DNA of 64,000 nt from Candidatus Poribacteria bacterium (lineage in GTDB: Bacteria; Poribacteria; WGA-4E; WGA-3G), in assembly GCA_022825825.1 (NCBI GenBank), contig JAJDWA010000001.1, positions 54,397-118,396 of the forward strand, given 5' to 3'. Positions within the stretch are counted from its first letter, which is position 1. Every line of letters begins with the position of its first letter. This document shows positions 35,295-46,400 of this stretch, piece by piece. The notes below the pieces were generated by a model. That model was not told where the DNA came from. It saw only the letters and a list, made by a program, of their open reading frames with translations, and did not search any database. Position numbers and translations under genes: made by a program.

Positions 35295-36602
35295 TTGAGA
35301 GTTGAAGTAGAAACGTTAGATAGTACACAAGTAAAATTAGAGATTGAAGTCCCCGCGGAAGAAGTAGACGAAGCGTTAGAAGAAGCTTACAGAGCGTTGC
35401 GTGCATACGTGTCGCTGCCAGGTTTCAGAAAAGGACGCGTACCCTTAACCATACTCAAATCACGATTCCCAGAACATGTCAATGCCGAAGTTGTAAAACA
35501 ACTTGTTTTTCCCGCTTACGAAGATGCCCTGTACACGAAGCAACTTATACCGCTTGCACAACCGACTTTTGACCCACCCCTTGATCAACTGAAAGTTACC
35601 GAAAATCATTCTCTCGTTTTCACTGCGACCGTCAATGTGAAACCGACTTTTGATCTGCCAGATTACGAGGAAATCGAAACAGACAAAACCCCTATCAATG
35701 TGCCACGGGAAGATGTAGAGGCACATATCAAGCAGTTGCAATCGCAATCAGCAACTTTTGAACCGATTGAAGATGATCGGCCCGTCCAAGCATCAGATTG
35801 CGTGCGGATAGACTGGACATGCACTTTAGAAAATGAAGCACTTGAAAGCGAATCAGCGCAAGATATTGATATTGACTTAACATCAAAAGACTTCCACGCT
35901 GACCTCGTAGCTGGACTTATTGGAATACGCGTGGGTGAAACAAAAGCGATTGAGGTTAATTTTGACACTACACACCGGGTACCAGCACTCGCCGGAAAAC
36001 AGGCAACATACCATGTAACACTTCATGCCATCACGCGAAAACATCTACCAGAACTTGATGATGAGTTTGCAAAAGACCTCGGTTATGAAACCTACAACCA
36101 GATGCACGGTGTTATCTGGAACAACCTTGTTGAAGAAGAACGCATTTTACAGATTGATAAGCAAAAAACTGAAATACTCGATCAACTTATTGAAAAGACA
36201 AATATAACGATTCCCGATGAATTGGTTGATCAATATGTACAGCAAGCCTTACAAAACATGCATAAGCAGTTAAAAGCACAAGCACAGACAGCCGAAGAAG
36301 CAGGAATTAACTTAGAAACTTTACCTGAAGAATTGAGACGCGATGTAATCCAGCAGACAAAACAGAATTGGATTTTTGAGGAAATCGCCGAATTTGAAGG
36401 TATTTACGTAACCGATGATGAATTAGAATGGGAAATCCGTCGCGCCGCGGAACAACAGAATCGGGATGCACAAAAATATGCTGACTTGCTGAAAGCGAGC
36501 AACCGTTTAGAAGATTTCAGAGTGCAATTACAGCACGAAAAAATATATCAGTTTTTAATCCAAGAAGCATCAGCCAAAAAATCATTGATTATTACTGGAT
36601 AG
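35295..36602 (+). CDS. tig: Trigger factor, ribosome-bound chaperone and prolyl isomerase
   Basis: A 435-residue protein, the usual length (E. coli 432). The N-terminal ribosome-binding domain contains GFRKGRVP (family signature GFRxGxxP) near residue 48. An FKBP-like domain is around residues 150-245 and a helical C-terminal substrate-binding region follows. The TTG at 35295 is chosen as start: AAGGGAG ends eight bases before it, and MRVEVETLDSTQVKLEIEVP is the expected beginning. An upstream TTG at 35268 lacks a ribosome site. The spacer to tRNA-Leu holds a hairpin (CCTCAAA/TTTGAGG at about 35219-35242) and a T run at 35265-35269 that could attenuate read-through from the tRNA cluster. It opens the tig-clpP-clpX-lon proteostasis block. 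Confidence 0.93.
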   Translation: MRVEVETLDSTQVKLEIEVPAEEVDEALEEAYRALRAYVSLPGFRKGRVPLTILKSRFPEHVNAEVVKQLVFPAYEDALYTKQLIPLAQPTFDPPLDQLKVTENHSLVFTATVNVKPTFDLPDYEEIETDKTPINVPREDVEAHIKQLQSQSATFEPIEDDRPVQASDCVRIDWTCTLENEALESESAQDIDIDLTSKDFHADLVAGLIGIRVGETKAIEVNFDTTHRVPALAGKQATYHVTLHAITRKHLPELDDEFAKDLGYETYNQMHGVIWNNLVEEERILQIDKQKTEILDQLIEKTNITIPDELVDQYVQQALQNMHKQLKAQAQTAEEAGINLETLPEELRRDVIQQTKQNWIFEEIAEFEGIYVTDDELEWEIRRAAEQQNRDAQKYADLLKASNRLEDFRVQLQHEKIYQFLIQEASAKKSLIITG

Positions 36603-36742
36603 TTCAAATTAACCAAGTTGTTAGCTGATATTCGTTTGTGTACATTACCTTCACATCTCACTTCATAAAATAACAAGATCGTAAACATTTTCATAAGATT
36701 TAATATTACAGAATACAATAAACATTGCCCACGGACACTAAA

Positions 36743-37333
36743 ATGAATCTTGTACCCTTTGTTGTTGAACAAACAAACCGAGGTGAACGGTCCTACGACA
36801 TCTTTTCTCGGTTGCTTGAAGACCGAATTATCATGATTGGTTCTACGATTGAAGATGATATCATAGCAAATCTGATTACGGCACAGATGCTTTTTCTTGA
36901 AGGGAAAGACCCAGATGCGGATATCATCCTTTATCTAAACACACCGGGCGGTTCGGTTTCGGCAGGTTTGGCGATTTACGACACTATGCAATATATCAAA
37001 GCGGATGTTCAAACTTGGTGTTTAGGCCGTGCCTACAGCATGGGTGCTGTTCTATTGGCAGCCGGAACCCCTGGCAAACGATACGCATTACCACATGCCA
37101 AAGCGTTGATTCATCAACCGATGGCAGGTGGTATCGGTGGGCAAGCAGCGGATATCAGCATCCATGCAAACGAAATTTTGCGTGAACGGGAACGCCTTTA
37201 CTCTATTTTAGCACGGCACACGGGACAGAGCTTAGAAAAAATCGAAACAGATGCTGACCGAGATTTTTATATGACAGCACAAGAAGCACTCGAATACGGC
37301 ATCGTTGATACAGTTGTAACGCATCGGCAGTAA
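36743..37333 (+). CDS. clpP: ATP-dependent Clp protease proteolytic subunit
   Basis: A 196-residue serine protease that forms the double-heptamer chamber of Clp. The catalytic triad is S99 ([10 protein letters not shown]), H124 (ALIHQPMAG) and D174 (ADRDFYM). The start at 36743 gives [20 protein letters not shown], the standard ClpP beginning; a TTG 18 bases earlier is less likely. The nucleophile motif reads GRAYSMG where most ClpP have GxAASMG, a mild deviation. It lies between tig and clpX in the order common to many bacteria. Confidence 0.95.
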   Translation: MNLVPFVVEQTNRGERSYDIFSRLLEDRIIMIGSTIEDDIIANLITAQMLFLEGKDPDADIILYLNTPGGSVSAGLAIYDTMQYIKADVQTWCLGRAYSMGAVLLAAGTPGKRYALPHAKALIHQPMAGGIGGQAADISIHANEILRERERLYSILARHTGQSLEKIETDADRDFYMTAQEALEYGIVDTVVTHRQ

Positions 37334-37425
37334 ACACAGATGAAGGCCATGTCTTCGCTTCAAATATCAAACAACATGCCTATCTGATTAACAACTGCAT
37401 CTCGCTTAACAAGTCGGAGGAAAGA

Positions 37426-38718
37426 ATGTCAGAATCCATTGATGGTAGCGTATTTTGCTCATTCTGTAATAGAGAACGCAGCCAAGTAAAGCGACTCCTT
37501 CAGGGAGGTGACGCGAATATATGTGACGGATGTATTGACTATTGTAACAGAATACTTGCTCAGGGAAATTCGCCTACAGCAGATTTACCCGAACCGCCTC
37601 CCAACACTGAGACGCCAGATGAAGAAGACGTTGAACCACCTGTGCTACTCCTTGAACCGGCAGAGATTAAGGCGAAACTTGATGAGTATGTTATCGGGCA
37701 AGAACACGCCAAAAAAATCCTTTCTGTCGCAGTTTATACACACTATAAACGTCTGCAGCATGAAAACACAGATGATGTTGAATTAGATAAAAGTAACATT
37801 CTTTTGATAGGTCCCACCGGAACAGGCAAAACACTGCTTGCACAAACCCTCGCTCGGGTTTTAAATGTTCCCTTTGCTATTGCTGATGCTACTACCGTCA
37901 CGGAAGCTGGTTATGTGGGTGAAGACGTAGAGAACATTATCCTGAAACTTGTTCAGGCAGCCGACGGTAAAATCAAACGCGCTCAACACGGTATCATTTA
38001 CATAGATGAAATAGACAAAATCACCCGCAAATCCGAAAACCCATCTATTACTCGTGATGTTTCTGGTGAAGGCGTGCAGCAAGCACTTCTCAAAATATTA
38101 GAAGGTACGGTAGCCAGTGTCCCACCTCGTGGTGGGCGAAAACACCCACACCAAGAAATGTTGGAAGTTGATACTAAAAACGTCCTCTTTATCTGTGGAG
38201 GGACTTTTATTGGGTTAGAAAACCTTATCAAAAATAGATTAGGAAAACAGAGTATCGGTTTCGGTTCAGAAATTCGATCTAAACAGAAACAGAAAATTCA
38301 TGAAATTCTGGAGCATACTACTGCCAAAGACCTGATCAAGTATGGTTTTATCCCTGAACTGATTGGGAGGTTACCAATTGTTGCAAACCTCCATGAATTA
38401 GATGAATCTGCCCTGATTAGAATCCTTACTGAACCAAAAAATGCCCTTGTAAAACAGTATCGGCAACTTTTAGCTTATGAGGGTGTGCAATTCGATGTGA
38501 CCGATGACGCGCTTTCCGCGATCGCACATCAAGTCATTGAACGTGAAACTGGTGCACGCGGGTTACGGGCAATCATGGAAAAAATTATGCTGGAAACCAT
38601 GTATCAGATACCCTCACTTTCCGAAGTACACGCGTGTCAAATAACCGAAGATAGCGTTTTAGGGAAAAGTCCTCCTGAATTAATTAATACTGCGTCTGAG
38701 GCACTCAAAACTGCGTAA
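37426..38718 (+). CDS. clpX: ATP-dependent Clp protease ATP-binding subunit ClpX
   Basis: A 430-residue AAA+ unfoldase that selects and feeds substrates to ClpP. The N-terminal zinc-binding domain has its four cysteines at C11, C14, C33 and C36. Walker A GPTGTGKT is at about 129-136 and Walker B IIYIDEID at about 189-196. The ClpP-contact loop reads LIGRLPI (usual IGF-type loop, here with IGFGSE near residue 284). GGAGG stands before the ATG. Gap of 92 bp to clpP and 11 bp to the next gene. Confidence 0.95.
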   Translation: MSESIDGSVFCSFCNRERSQVKRLLQGGDANICDGCIDYCNRILAQGNSPTADLPEPPPNTETPDEEDVEPPVLLLEPAEIKAKLDEYVIGQEHAKKILSVAVYTHYKRLQHENTDDVELDKSNILLIGPTGTGKTLLAQTLARVLNVPFAIADATTVTEAGYVGEDVENIILKLVQAADGKIKRAQHGIIYIDEIDKITRKSENPSITRDVSGEGVQQALLKILEGTVASVPPRGGRKHPHQEMLEVDTKNVLFICGGTFIGLENLIKNRLGKQSIGFGSEIRSKQKQKIHEILEHTTAKDLIKYGFIPELIGRLPIVANLHELDESALIRILTEPKNALVKQYRQLLAYEGVQFDVTDDALSAIAHQVIERETGARGLRAIMEKIMLETMYQIPSLSEVHACQITEDSVLGKSPPELINTASEALKTA

Positions 38719-38729
38719 AGGAGTAAACC

Positions 38730-39404
38730 ATGAACCATGAAGCTGAAAGACTCGGAAACGATTCGGCTGTTCTATTACCCGTTATCGCTTTACCACCACA
38801 TTTTGAGACCTTTTTTCCAAAAACCAAAGCGATTGTTGACCAAAGGTTGATGGATTGGACACCACTCACCATCGCATGCAAAATGGGTGTCCTCGCCGCA
38901 CGTGCAGCGTTCAACACAGATAAGAAGGTTTTGCTTCTCCACCAAAAAACTGAACTTGAGGAAGACGTTGAACCTCAACACAAGTACCTCCACACCGTAG
39001 GGGTTGTGGCAACTATTGTTGAGTCTTATGACCCAGAAGACGGAACACTCCGTATGGCGATAGAAACATCTGACCGGGCAATAGTAGAACATTTCACACA
39101 GGTTGAAGGCTATTTACAAGCATCAGTCAAAATCGTTGCCGAAATCGCTGCTACTACACTCATAAAAAAGGCGAAAAGCTCTTTTCGAAGTTATGCCAAG
39201 ACACATCCAAAACGTATACTTCCCGATGTGGAAAGATATATACGCGATTTGGTAGAGCCTGGTATCCTTGCAGACAACATTACCCGTTTTATAAACCCGC
39301 CCACACAGAAATGCCAAGAGATCCTTGAAGAACTTGATTCTGTCAAGCGACTTAATTGTGTTGTAAAGATTCTTGAAGAAAACATCAAGTTGTTAGAAAG
39401 TTGA
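38730..39404 (+). CDS. Stand-alone Lon N-terminal domain (partial lon duplicate)
   Basis: A 224-residue protein that matches residues 1 to about 225 of the full Lon encoded just downstream and then stops (KLLES*), at the edge of the N-terminal substrate-binding domain. Long stretches of DNA are identical to lon (for example about 70 bp around 38760-38830 against 39552-39622). Yet the frame is intact, and one indel (ATTLIKK against ADAAAALIKE) is in frame. GGAG precedes the ATG. No ATPase or protease part remains. Possible roles are a regulator that competes with Lon for substrates or joins Lon hexamers, or simply a recent fragment not yet decayed. It starts 11 bp after clpX. Confidence 0.75.
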   Translation: MNHEAERLGNDSAVLLPVIALPPHFETFFPKTKAIVDQRLMDWTPLTIACKMGVLAARAAFNTDKKVLLLHQKTELEEDVEPQHKYLHTVGVVATIVESYDPEDGTLRMAIETSDRAIVEHFTQVEGYLQASVKIVAEIAATTLIKKAKSSFRSYAKTHPKRILPDVERYIRDLVEPGILADNITRFINPPTQKCQEILEELDSVKRLNCVVKILEENIKLLES

Positions 39405-39521
39405 AGGGTATTCAAAAATATTGCCGCCCAGATTGATTAACTATACTTATAGCAGTAAGGTATTCAAACCTGAGAACTTACAGATACTCACCTTGTATCT
39501 TAAGTACAGAAGGAGCAAACC

Positions 39522-42008
39522 ATGAACCAAGAAGCCGAAAGACTCGCAAGCGATTCGGCTGTTCTATTACCCGTTATCGCTTTACCACCACATTTTGAGA
39601 CCTTTTTTCCAAAAACCAAAGCTATCGTTGACCAAAGGTTGATGGATTGGACACCGCTCACCATCGCACGCAAAATGGGTGTCCTCGCCGCACGGGCGGC
39701 ACTCAACACGAATTGGAAGGTCTTGCTCCTTCATCAAAAAACAGAACTTGAGGAAGAGGTTGAACCTCAACACAAGGACCTCCACACCGTAGGGGTTGTG
39801 GCGACTATTGTTGAACCTTATGATCCAGAAGACGGAACACTCCGTATCGCGATAGAGACATCCGACCGCGCAGTTGTCGCACACTGCACACAAGTTGAGG
39901 GTTATTTACAGGCTGCAGTTAGAATCGTTTCCGAACTCACCGGCGTAGCAGATGCTGCTGCCGCACTTATAAAAGAAGCGAAAAGTGCTTTTCGCAGTTA
40001 TGCCAAGGCACATCCAAAACGTATACTTCCCGATGCGGAAAGGTACATACGCGATTTAGTGGAGCCCGGTATCCTTGCAGACAACATCGCACGTTTCGCT
40101 GATTTTCCCGCCCATAGACGTCAAGATATCCTTGAAGAACTTAATCCTATCAAGCGCCTTAATTTTGTTATTGCACTCCTTGATGCTGACCGGGAGCTGG
40201 TTGACCTGGAAGAGGAAATTAATAACGATGTTCGCGAATCTGTTCAAAAAACGCATCGTGAATTTTACCTGCAAGAACGGATGAAGGCCATCCAACGGGA
40301 ACTTGGACGTGAGGATGAAATTGATGAAATTGATGATTTGCGAGAACAGGTCAAAAATGCTGGAATGACAGAAGAAGCGGAAAAGAAGGCACTCAAAGAG
40401 CTTGACCGCCTTGCACAAATACCGCCTATGTCAGCAGAGTCGGGTGTAATTCGTAATTATGTCGATTGGCTCCTCGCTGTTCCATGGAAAGAACGCACCG
40501 AAAATTCTATTGAGATTGATCAAGCAGAAAATATCCTCAACGAAGACCACTATGGGTTAGATAAACCTAAACAAAATGTCCTGGAATACCTTGCTGTCCT
40601 TAAATTGGTTGAACAAGTAAAAGGACCTATCCTCTGTTTAGTCGGTCCTCCAGGCGTTGGTAAGACATCATTAGGTAAATCCATAGCACGCGCAACCGGT
40701 AGAAAATTCGTCCGAATGTCCCTTGGTGGCGTCCGAGATGAGGCTGAAATCCGCGGTCATCGCAGAACATATATCGGGGCAATTCCAGGACGTATTATTC
40801 AAGGATTACGGGACGTGAAAGTGAAGAATCCGCTCTTCCTGCTTGATGAAATTGATAAACTGAGTTCGGATTGGCGTGGTGATCCCGCATCGGCGCTCCT
40901 TGAAGTTCTTGATCCTGAACAGAACGAAACCTTTAGAGACCATTACTTAGATGTTGAGTTTGACCTATCGGACGTTATGTTCGTCACCACAGCCAACACA
41001 CGAATAACAATACCGCCCGCGCTTGAGGACCGGATGGAGGTTATAGAACTACCCGGTTATACCGATTTTGAGAAACACAAAATAGCAACTTTCCATCCAA
41101 ATGGACTCATTCCAAAGCAGTTGAAAAGCCACGGCTTAAAGGAAGAAAATATCACGTTTGCGGATTCTGCCATCTTTGACATAGTCCACAAATACACCCG
41201 TGAAGCAGGGGTGCGAAATCTGGAACGCAATGTTACCAGCATCTGCCGTAAAATTGCAAAGCAGATTGTGACGGATGATACACCGGACCTGAAAGTTAAA
41301 GTCACAGCACTCAATTTAAGTGACTACCTCGGACCGCCAAAGTTTACTCGGACTAAAGCACAAGAACATGATGAAGTCGGTGTTTCAACAGGAATGGTCT
41401 GGACACAAGTCGGTGGCGATATTGTCTCTGTTGAAGCAACCCTCATGCCAGGTGAAGGAAAGTTGGATATGACAGGACAACTCCAAGAGGTCATGCGGGA
41501 ATCTGTCCAGACAGCTGTTGCCTATCTCCGATCACGCGCCAAACATTTTGATATTTCTAAAGATACTTTTGAAAAACATGACATTCATATCCATATTCCT
41601 GAAGGAGCTGTACCAAAAGACGGACCATCAGCAGGTATTACTGTCGCAACAGCGATCCTCAGCGCAATAACAGGGAAAAAGGTACGTAAAGATGTGGCAA
41701 TGACCGGCGAAATTACCCTCCGTGGACATGTGCTCCCTATCGGTGGGCTGAAAGAAAAATCACTCGCAGCGTACCGACACGGAATCGTCGACATCATTAT
41801 GCCGGAAGACAATGAAAAAGACCTTGCGGATGTCCCAAATGAAATACGGGAACACATCCGATGGCATCAGGTTAACGACATCACACAGGTACTGGAATTA
41901 GCATTAAAAAATGAAGGCGATGCCGAAAATGAACCTGACGGAATTGCCTCAGCCGCAGATGACGCAACTTTACAGAATCCAGACGCAATCGGACAAACTG
42001 GAAACTGA
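39522..42008 (+). CDS. lon: ATP-dependent protease Lon
   Basis: An 828-residue Lon (LonA type). It has an N-terminal domain (residues about 10-210), a coiled-coil linker, and an AAA+ module with Walker A GPPGVGKTS at about 374-382 and Walker B FLLDEIDKL. The protease domain has the Ser-Lys dyad: S703 in PKDGPSAG and K746 in GLKEKSLAA. AAGGAG lies ten bases before the ATG. The tail after residue about 800 is acidic and Ala-rich. It degrades misfolded and regulatory proteins in the cytoplasm. A 117-bp spacer separates it from the duplicated N-terminal domain. Confidence 0.96.
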   Translation: MNQEAERLASDSAVLLPVIALPPHFETFFPKTKAIVDQRLMDWTPLTIARKMGVLAARAALNTNWKVLLLHQKTELEEEVEPQHKDLHTVGVVATIVEPYDPEDGTLRIAIETSDRAVVAHCTQVEGYLQAAVRIVSELTGVADAAAALIKEAKSAFRSYAKAHPKRILPDAERYIRDLVEPGILADNIARFADFPAHRRQDILEELNPIKRLNFVIALLDADRELVDLEEEINNDVRESVQKTHREFYLQERMKAIQRELGREDEIDEIDDLREQVKNAGMTEEAEKKALKELDRLAQIPPMSAESGVIRNYVDWLLAVPWKERTENSIEIDQAENILNEDHYGLDKPKQNVLEYLAVLKLVEQVKGPILCLVGPPGVGKTSLGKSIARATGRKFVRMSLGGVRDEAEIRGHRRTYIGAIPGRIIQGLRDVKVKNPLFLLDEIDKLSSDWRGDPASALLEVLDPEQNETFRDHYLDVEFDLSDVMFVTTANTRITIPPALEDRMEVIELPGYTDFEKHKIATFHPNGLIPKQLKSHGLKEENITFADSAIFDIVHKYTREAGVRNLERNVTSICRKIAKQIVTDDTPDLKVKVTALNLSDYLGPPKFTRTKAQEHDEVGVSTGMVWTQVGGDIVSVEATLMPGEGKLDMTGQLQEVMRESVQTAVAYLRSRAKHFDISKDTFEKHDIHIHIPEGAVPKDGPSAGITVATAILSAITGKKVRKDVAMTGEITLRGHVLPIGGLKEKSLAAYRHGIVDIIMPEDNEKDLADVPNEIREHIRWHQVNDITQVLELALKNEGDAENEPDGIASAADDATLQNPDAIGQTGN

Positions 42009-42046
42009 AACGCATGCAAAAAGAGTACTTTGGATAACACGGGAAA

Positions 42047-42310
42047 ATGCGAGTAGACAAATTTCTCCAAATTTCACGACTCGTCAAGCGTCGAGCAACA
42101 GCAAATACATTGTGTAGCCGAGGCAATGTTTTAGTCAACATGAACCCGGCAAAAGCTGGAAAAGTACTCAATGTCGGTGATCGTATTACGATAATTTCAG
42201 ACCCGTTACCTACAGAGAATGCAAAAGAATTAACTTACGAGGTTCTTGAAATACCGACAGGCAATGTCTCTAAAACCCGCGCGACAACACTATATCGTCT
42301 TGTTAAATAG
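42047..42310 (+). CDS. S4-domain RNA-binding protein (RqcP/Hsp15-like)
   Basis: An 87-residue protein made of a single S4 domain: MRVDKFLQISRLVKRRATAN at the start and GDRITI later. Size and N-terminus match the RqcP (YlmH/YabO-like) and Hsp15 group, small proteins that bind stalled large ribosomal subunits and help quality control of nascent chains. Its place 38 bp after lon in a chaperone and protease block agrees with that role, though co-location is not proof. The Hsp15-specific C-terminal extension is short here, so RqcP is the closer match. Confidence 0.82.
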   Translation: MRVDKFLQISRLVKRRATANTLCSRGNVLVNMNPAKAGKVLNVGDRITIISDPLPTENAKELTYEVLEIPTGNVSKTRATTLYRLVK

Positions 42311-42355
42311 GTTTTAATAGTTCAATTGATTGTCCGTGCCCACACCAAAATCAAA

Positions 42356-43444
42356 ATGTTGCCACGTATCGGAATAACAATGGGTGATGCTGCAGGCATC
42401 GGCCCCGAAATTATCGTTAAAGCACTTACCCACAAAAACGTCTATCAAATATGCCAACCGATAGTTATCGGTAGTGCGGCAGTAATTCAGCACGCCCTCA
42501 GATTTGTTCCCTCAAAAGACGTTTTACCCAAAGTTGCCGCTATTCATTCACTCAAACACACTACCGCAACGCATGGAAGAATTGATGTCCTTGATGTAAG
42601 CTCGCTGACGCCTGGAAACTTTTCACATGGAACAATAGATTCCCGCTGCGGCTCAGCTGCAATTAAGGCGATTGAAACAGCAGTACAACTTACACTTGAT
42701 GGCATGCTTGACGCGATAACAACTGCCCCAATATGTAAAGCATCGATTCAACGCGCCGGTTCGCCATTTCCTGGGCACACTGAAATGCTCACCAGCTTGA
42801 CACAATCCCAAAAATCTGTTATGATGCTCAAAACGTGGGATACCTCCTCTCAATTTGAGTCAGGATTGAGTGTTGCCTCAGAAAAAACGAAGAAAAACAC
42901 CTGGACCTCAACTAATCCAATAGAGCATTTGACAGTTTCCTTTGTCACAAACCATATTCCGATTACTGAAGTTCCACAACAACTTTCAGTGAAAAGAATA
43001 AGTGACGTCATTCAAATTACACATGACGCGCTTATTCAGTTTGGTATTAGGGATCCACGGTTGGCTGTAGCAGGATTAAACCCACATGCGGGGGAAGAGG
43101 GTATGTTCGGTCCAGAGGAAGAAATCTACATCAAACCAGCAATTCGGCAGGCACACGCAGCAGGCTTCCAAGTTGATGGCCCACTTCCTGCAGATACACT
43201 TTTCAAAAAGGCAATCCGTGGTGAGTGGGATGCTGTCATCGCAATGTACCACGACCAAGGAAATATCCCAATTAAACTAATAGGATTTGGACAGGTCGTG
43301 AATATTACATTAGGTTTACCCATTGTTCGCACAAGCGTTGACCACGGCACAGCCTTTGACATTGCCGGACAAGGGACTGCAAGCGAAACAAGTCTTATCG
43401 CTGCATTAGTAGCGGCAACACAATTAGCGAGTTCTCAACTATGA
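42356..43444 (+). CDS. pdxA: 4-hydroxythreonine-4-phosphate dehydrogenase
   Basis: A 362-residue PdxA, which oxidises 4-phosphohydroxythreonine in the DXP-dependent route to pyridoxal phosphate. Visible motifs are RIGITMGDAAGIGPEI at the start, PGHTEMLTSLT, NPHAGEEGMFGPEE, and the metal and substrate region MYHDQGNIPIKL followed by RTSVDHGTAFDIAG. The ATG at 42356 is chosen over a TTG ten codons earlier because the family begins just before GITMGD. It overlaps the next gene by four bases (ATGA), so translation is coupled. A DUF1537-linked PdxA2 is a less likely alternative, as no such partner is near. Confidence 0.92.
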   Translation: MLPRIGITMGDAAGIGPEIIVKALTHKNVYQICQPIVIGSAAVIQHALRFVPSKDVLPKVAAIHSLKHTTATHGRIDVLDVSSLTPGNFSHGTIDSRCGSAAIKAIETAVQLTLDGMLDAITTAPICKASIQRAGSPFPGHTEMLTSLTQSQKSVMMLKTWDTSSQFESGLSVASEKTKKNTWTSTNPIEHLTVSFVTNHIPITEVPQQLSVKRISDVIQITHDALIQFGIRDPRLAVAGLNPHAGEEGMFGPEEEIYIKPAIRQAHAAGFQVDGPLPADTLFKKAIRGEWDAVIAMYHDQGNIPIKLIGFGQVVNITLGLPIVRTSVDHGTAFDIAGQGTASETSLIAALVAATQLASSQL

Positions 43445-46400
43445 CAAAACGCCTTCTATTTTCTATATTTTTATTCTGTTTTATGATGGGTGTGATCTCC
43501 GCAGAACTTCATGTGGGCGGATTTTGCAACCCTAATTTTGATATATCACAAAATCCAGGATTGATAAGCAGTACGCACACAGGGCACAACGAAAATCCGC
43601 TACAGGTTATAAAAGCATCATCACATTTTCTTATCCTGCGATTCCAACTTCCTAAACTGAAAATACAAAAACGTGCACAGAACGGAAACGCCGCAACATA
43701 TATCGGATTTGATGGTGCAACATGGACAACCGAAATAGGCAAACCGAAACTTCCTGCTTACACTGTTCAAATTGGCTTACCTTCAGCGAGCAGTGTCACC
43801 GCAACAGTGCTCCAAAAACAGAGCGCTTTCAAAAAAGTAGAACTACCATTATTCACAAATCAAATAACCGATCCCTTTTTTCCGGATGCGCAGGAAAGAG
43901 AAGATTCCACTATACCTACGAAGTTTAAAACATCTACACTATACCCTGCTGCAATGGTTGAGGTGGTCCCTGTGGGTTTTGTGCGATCACAACGGATCGG
44001 CGGTTTGCACATCCATCCGGTACAATACAACAGCACTACACAACAGATAAAAATTACTCATGACATGACGTTCCGTATCGATTTTTACGGTGCTCCAACA
44101 ACTGCTTCCAAACCCCTGCTATCTCATTCTCTTGATAGCCCTGCTTATGAAAACCTGTTTCAGACCACATTGGTTAACAATACCCAAGCATCTTCTTGGC
44201 GTCAAAGGGCCCGTATGCTGACTCCAGCTGCGCCAGCTGCCCCAGCCTCAAAGCGGAGACGTTTTAAAACGCCTATTACAGAAACCACTATGTATCGCAT
44301 CACTTACAACAGGCTCCGTTCATCTGGTATTACACCTGAAACTATTGACTTGAACAGCATCCGAATAGAAACGGGTGGGCGAGAACAAGGATTCTATGTT
44401 TTTGATGAGAACCAAAATGAAACGCTTGATCAAGCTGATATGATTGTTTTTTACGCACGAGCTATTAGTAATAAATTCACAGACACTAACTTCTATTGGT
44501 TTAGTTTTGTCCCAAAAGGCACAGAAAGTGCTGTAGGTGAATCTAAGGGAGCAAACACATTCCGTATCGGCACACGGTCAGGTGCACCTGTTACCCGCGA
44601 TACCACGCCGCCAACTGCTTTTCTAACAAGATTGCGGTTTGAGGAAAACAGATTACACGATACACTTGACGGATATAATGTAAAATCCGCATTAGCGGAT
44701 CACTATTTCTGGACGGGTTTCAGAGGAGGCAATTCTGGTATAAGGACGAAAAAATTTTATGATGAGCTACCAGGCGCTATACCACGCTATAATTTTGAAC
44801 GAGATGCTAAACTTCATGTAAAACTCCAGGGCGCTGCTCGTAAAAATGCAGGAAAAAATGCAGCAAAACATGAGGCTACAATCATATTTAATAGTAAGCA
44901 ACTTGGTGACTCTGTGGAATGGAAACGCCAGGAAGCACCTCTAATTGAACGTAGTATCCCTCAGAACCGCATCCACCACGATCAGCAAAATGAACTACGG
45001 ATTGATGCCTCTGAGGAGAACTACGCCTCAGGAGGTTCGTATGATTTCTACCTTGATTGGTATGAGTTTGAATATTGGCACAATTTTCGCGCAAAAAATA
45101 ACCGTCTTGAATTTAACTCTAATACTGAGCCAATCGTTAGCGGAAAAACACACTTTAGCATAACTAACTTTTCCACCGAGGCAATAGATGTTTATACGCT
45201 GAATTCAAGCGGTTTAGCAACAAAACTTATTGACGGAAAGGTAACGGGTGGTGGGAATTCTTACCAAATTCTGTTTGAGGATGATGTAGCACAATACGCA
45301 ACACAATACACCAACTATTTTGTTATTGCCAACACTGACTACCGAATCATCACTACACTTACCGAAGTTCCGCCAAGCAATTTACGAAATCCTACAACAC
45401 AAGCCGATTACGTTGTGATTACACATAAGACGTTTTTAGAGAGCATACAGCCTTTAGTTGATTTTAGACGTTCACAAGGGTTAACAGTCAAAGTTGTGGA
45501 TATAGATGAAATCTACAATGAATTTAGCAGCGGACGTTTCAATCCGTTTGCAATTCAGACATTCCTCCGTATTGCATATCAGACGTGGCAATCCCCAGCC
45601 CCTACTTATGTTCTGCTCGTGGGTGATGCCCATTACGACTATAAACAGGTTACCAAACAACGCGACCCAACATACGACCTCTACCCGATTTTTGTCCCTA
45701 CTTATCACGGATGGGCACCGGAAAGTGGTGAAACAGCCATGGACCAAAGGTTTGTTAACGTAAGTGGGGATGACGCTTTGCCCGATATGTTCATCGGACG
45801 CCTATCAGTACAAACACCTAACGAACTTACAGGAATGATCAAAAAGATTATCGACTATGAAGAGAACCCTAAAATTGGCCCGTGGCAGGCGACACTCGTC
45901 CAAGTGGCGGACGATGAGTTGAATAACCCCTCTGACGAGACTTTTGAAACTTCCCGGGACAAACTGATCCAACAGATTATACCCGTAGGCTATAACACAA
46001 AACAAATCTATCTCCGAAAAGTCCGACTGAAAGTAGAAAAAGAAAACAAAGACAAACACTATCCCGACGAAACAAAAAAACTTGTCCGAAAAGCATTCAA
46101 TGATGGTGCATTGGTGATTGAATATGCAGGACATGGCGGAACACATACATGGGCAGATGAAGATATCTTTCACATTGATGATGTCCCCAATTTACGTAAT
46201 CGGTATCTCCCATTTGTTGTGTCAACAACATGTTTGAATGGAAAATTTGATAAACCGCAAGAATTTGGATCGCGCTGTCTTAGCGAACAGCTTTTAATGG
46301 GCAAATACGGTGCCATTGCATCACTTTCCGCGTCGCGGTTGACTTATGCTACAGCAAACGCCGAATTTGATGAAGACCTCTTCACTGCTATGTTTGTACG

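Noticed and set aside
38730..39404. The Lon N-domain copy as a plain pseudogene.
   Set aside because: The frame is intact, the indels against lon are in frame and a ribosome site is present, so it is listed as a gene with reserve.
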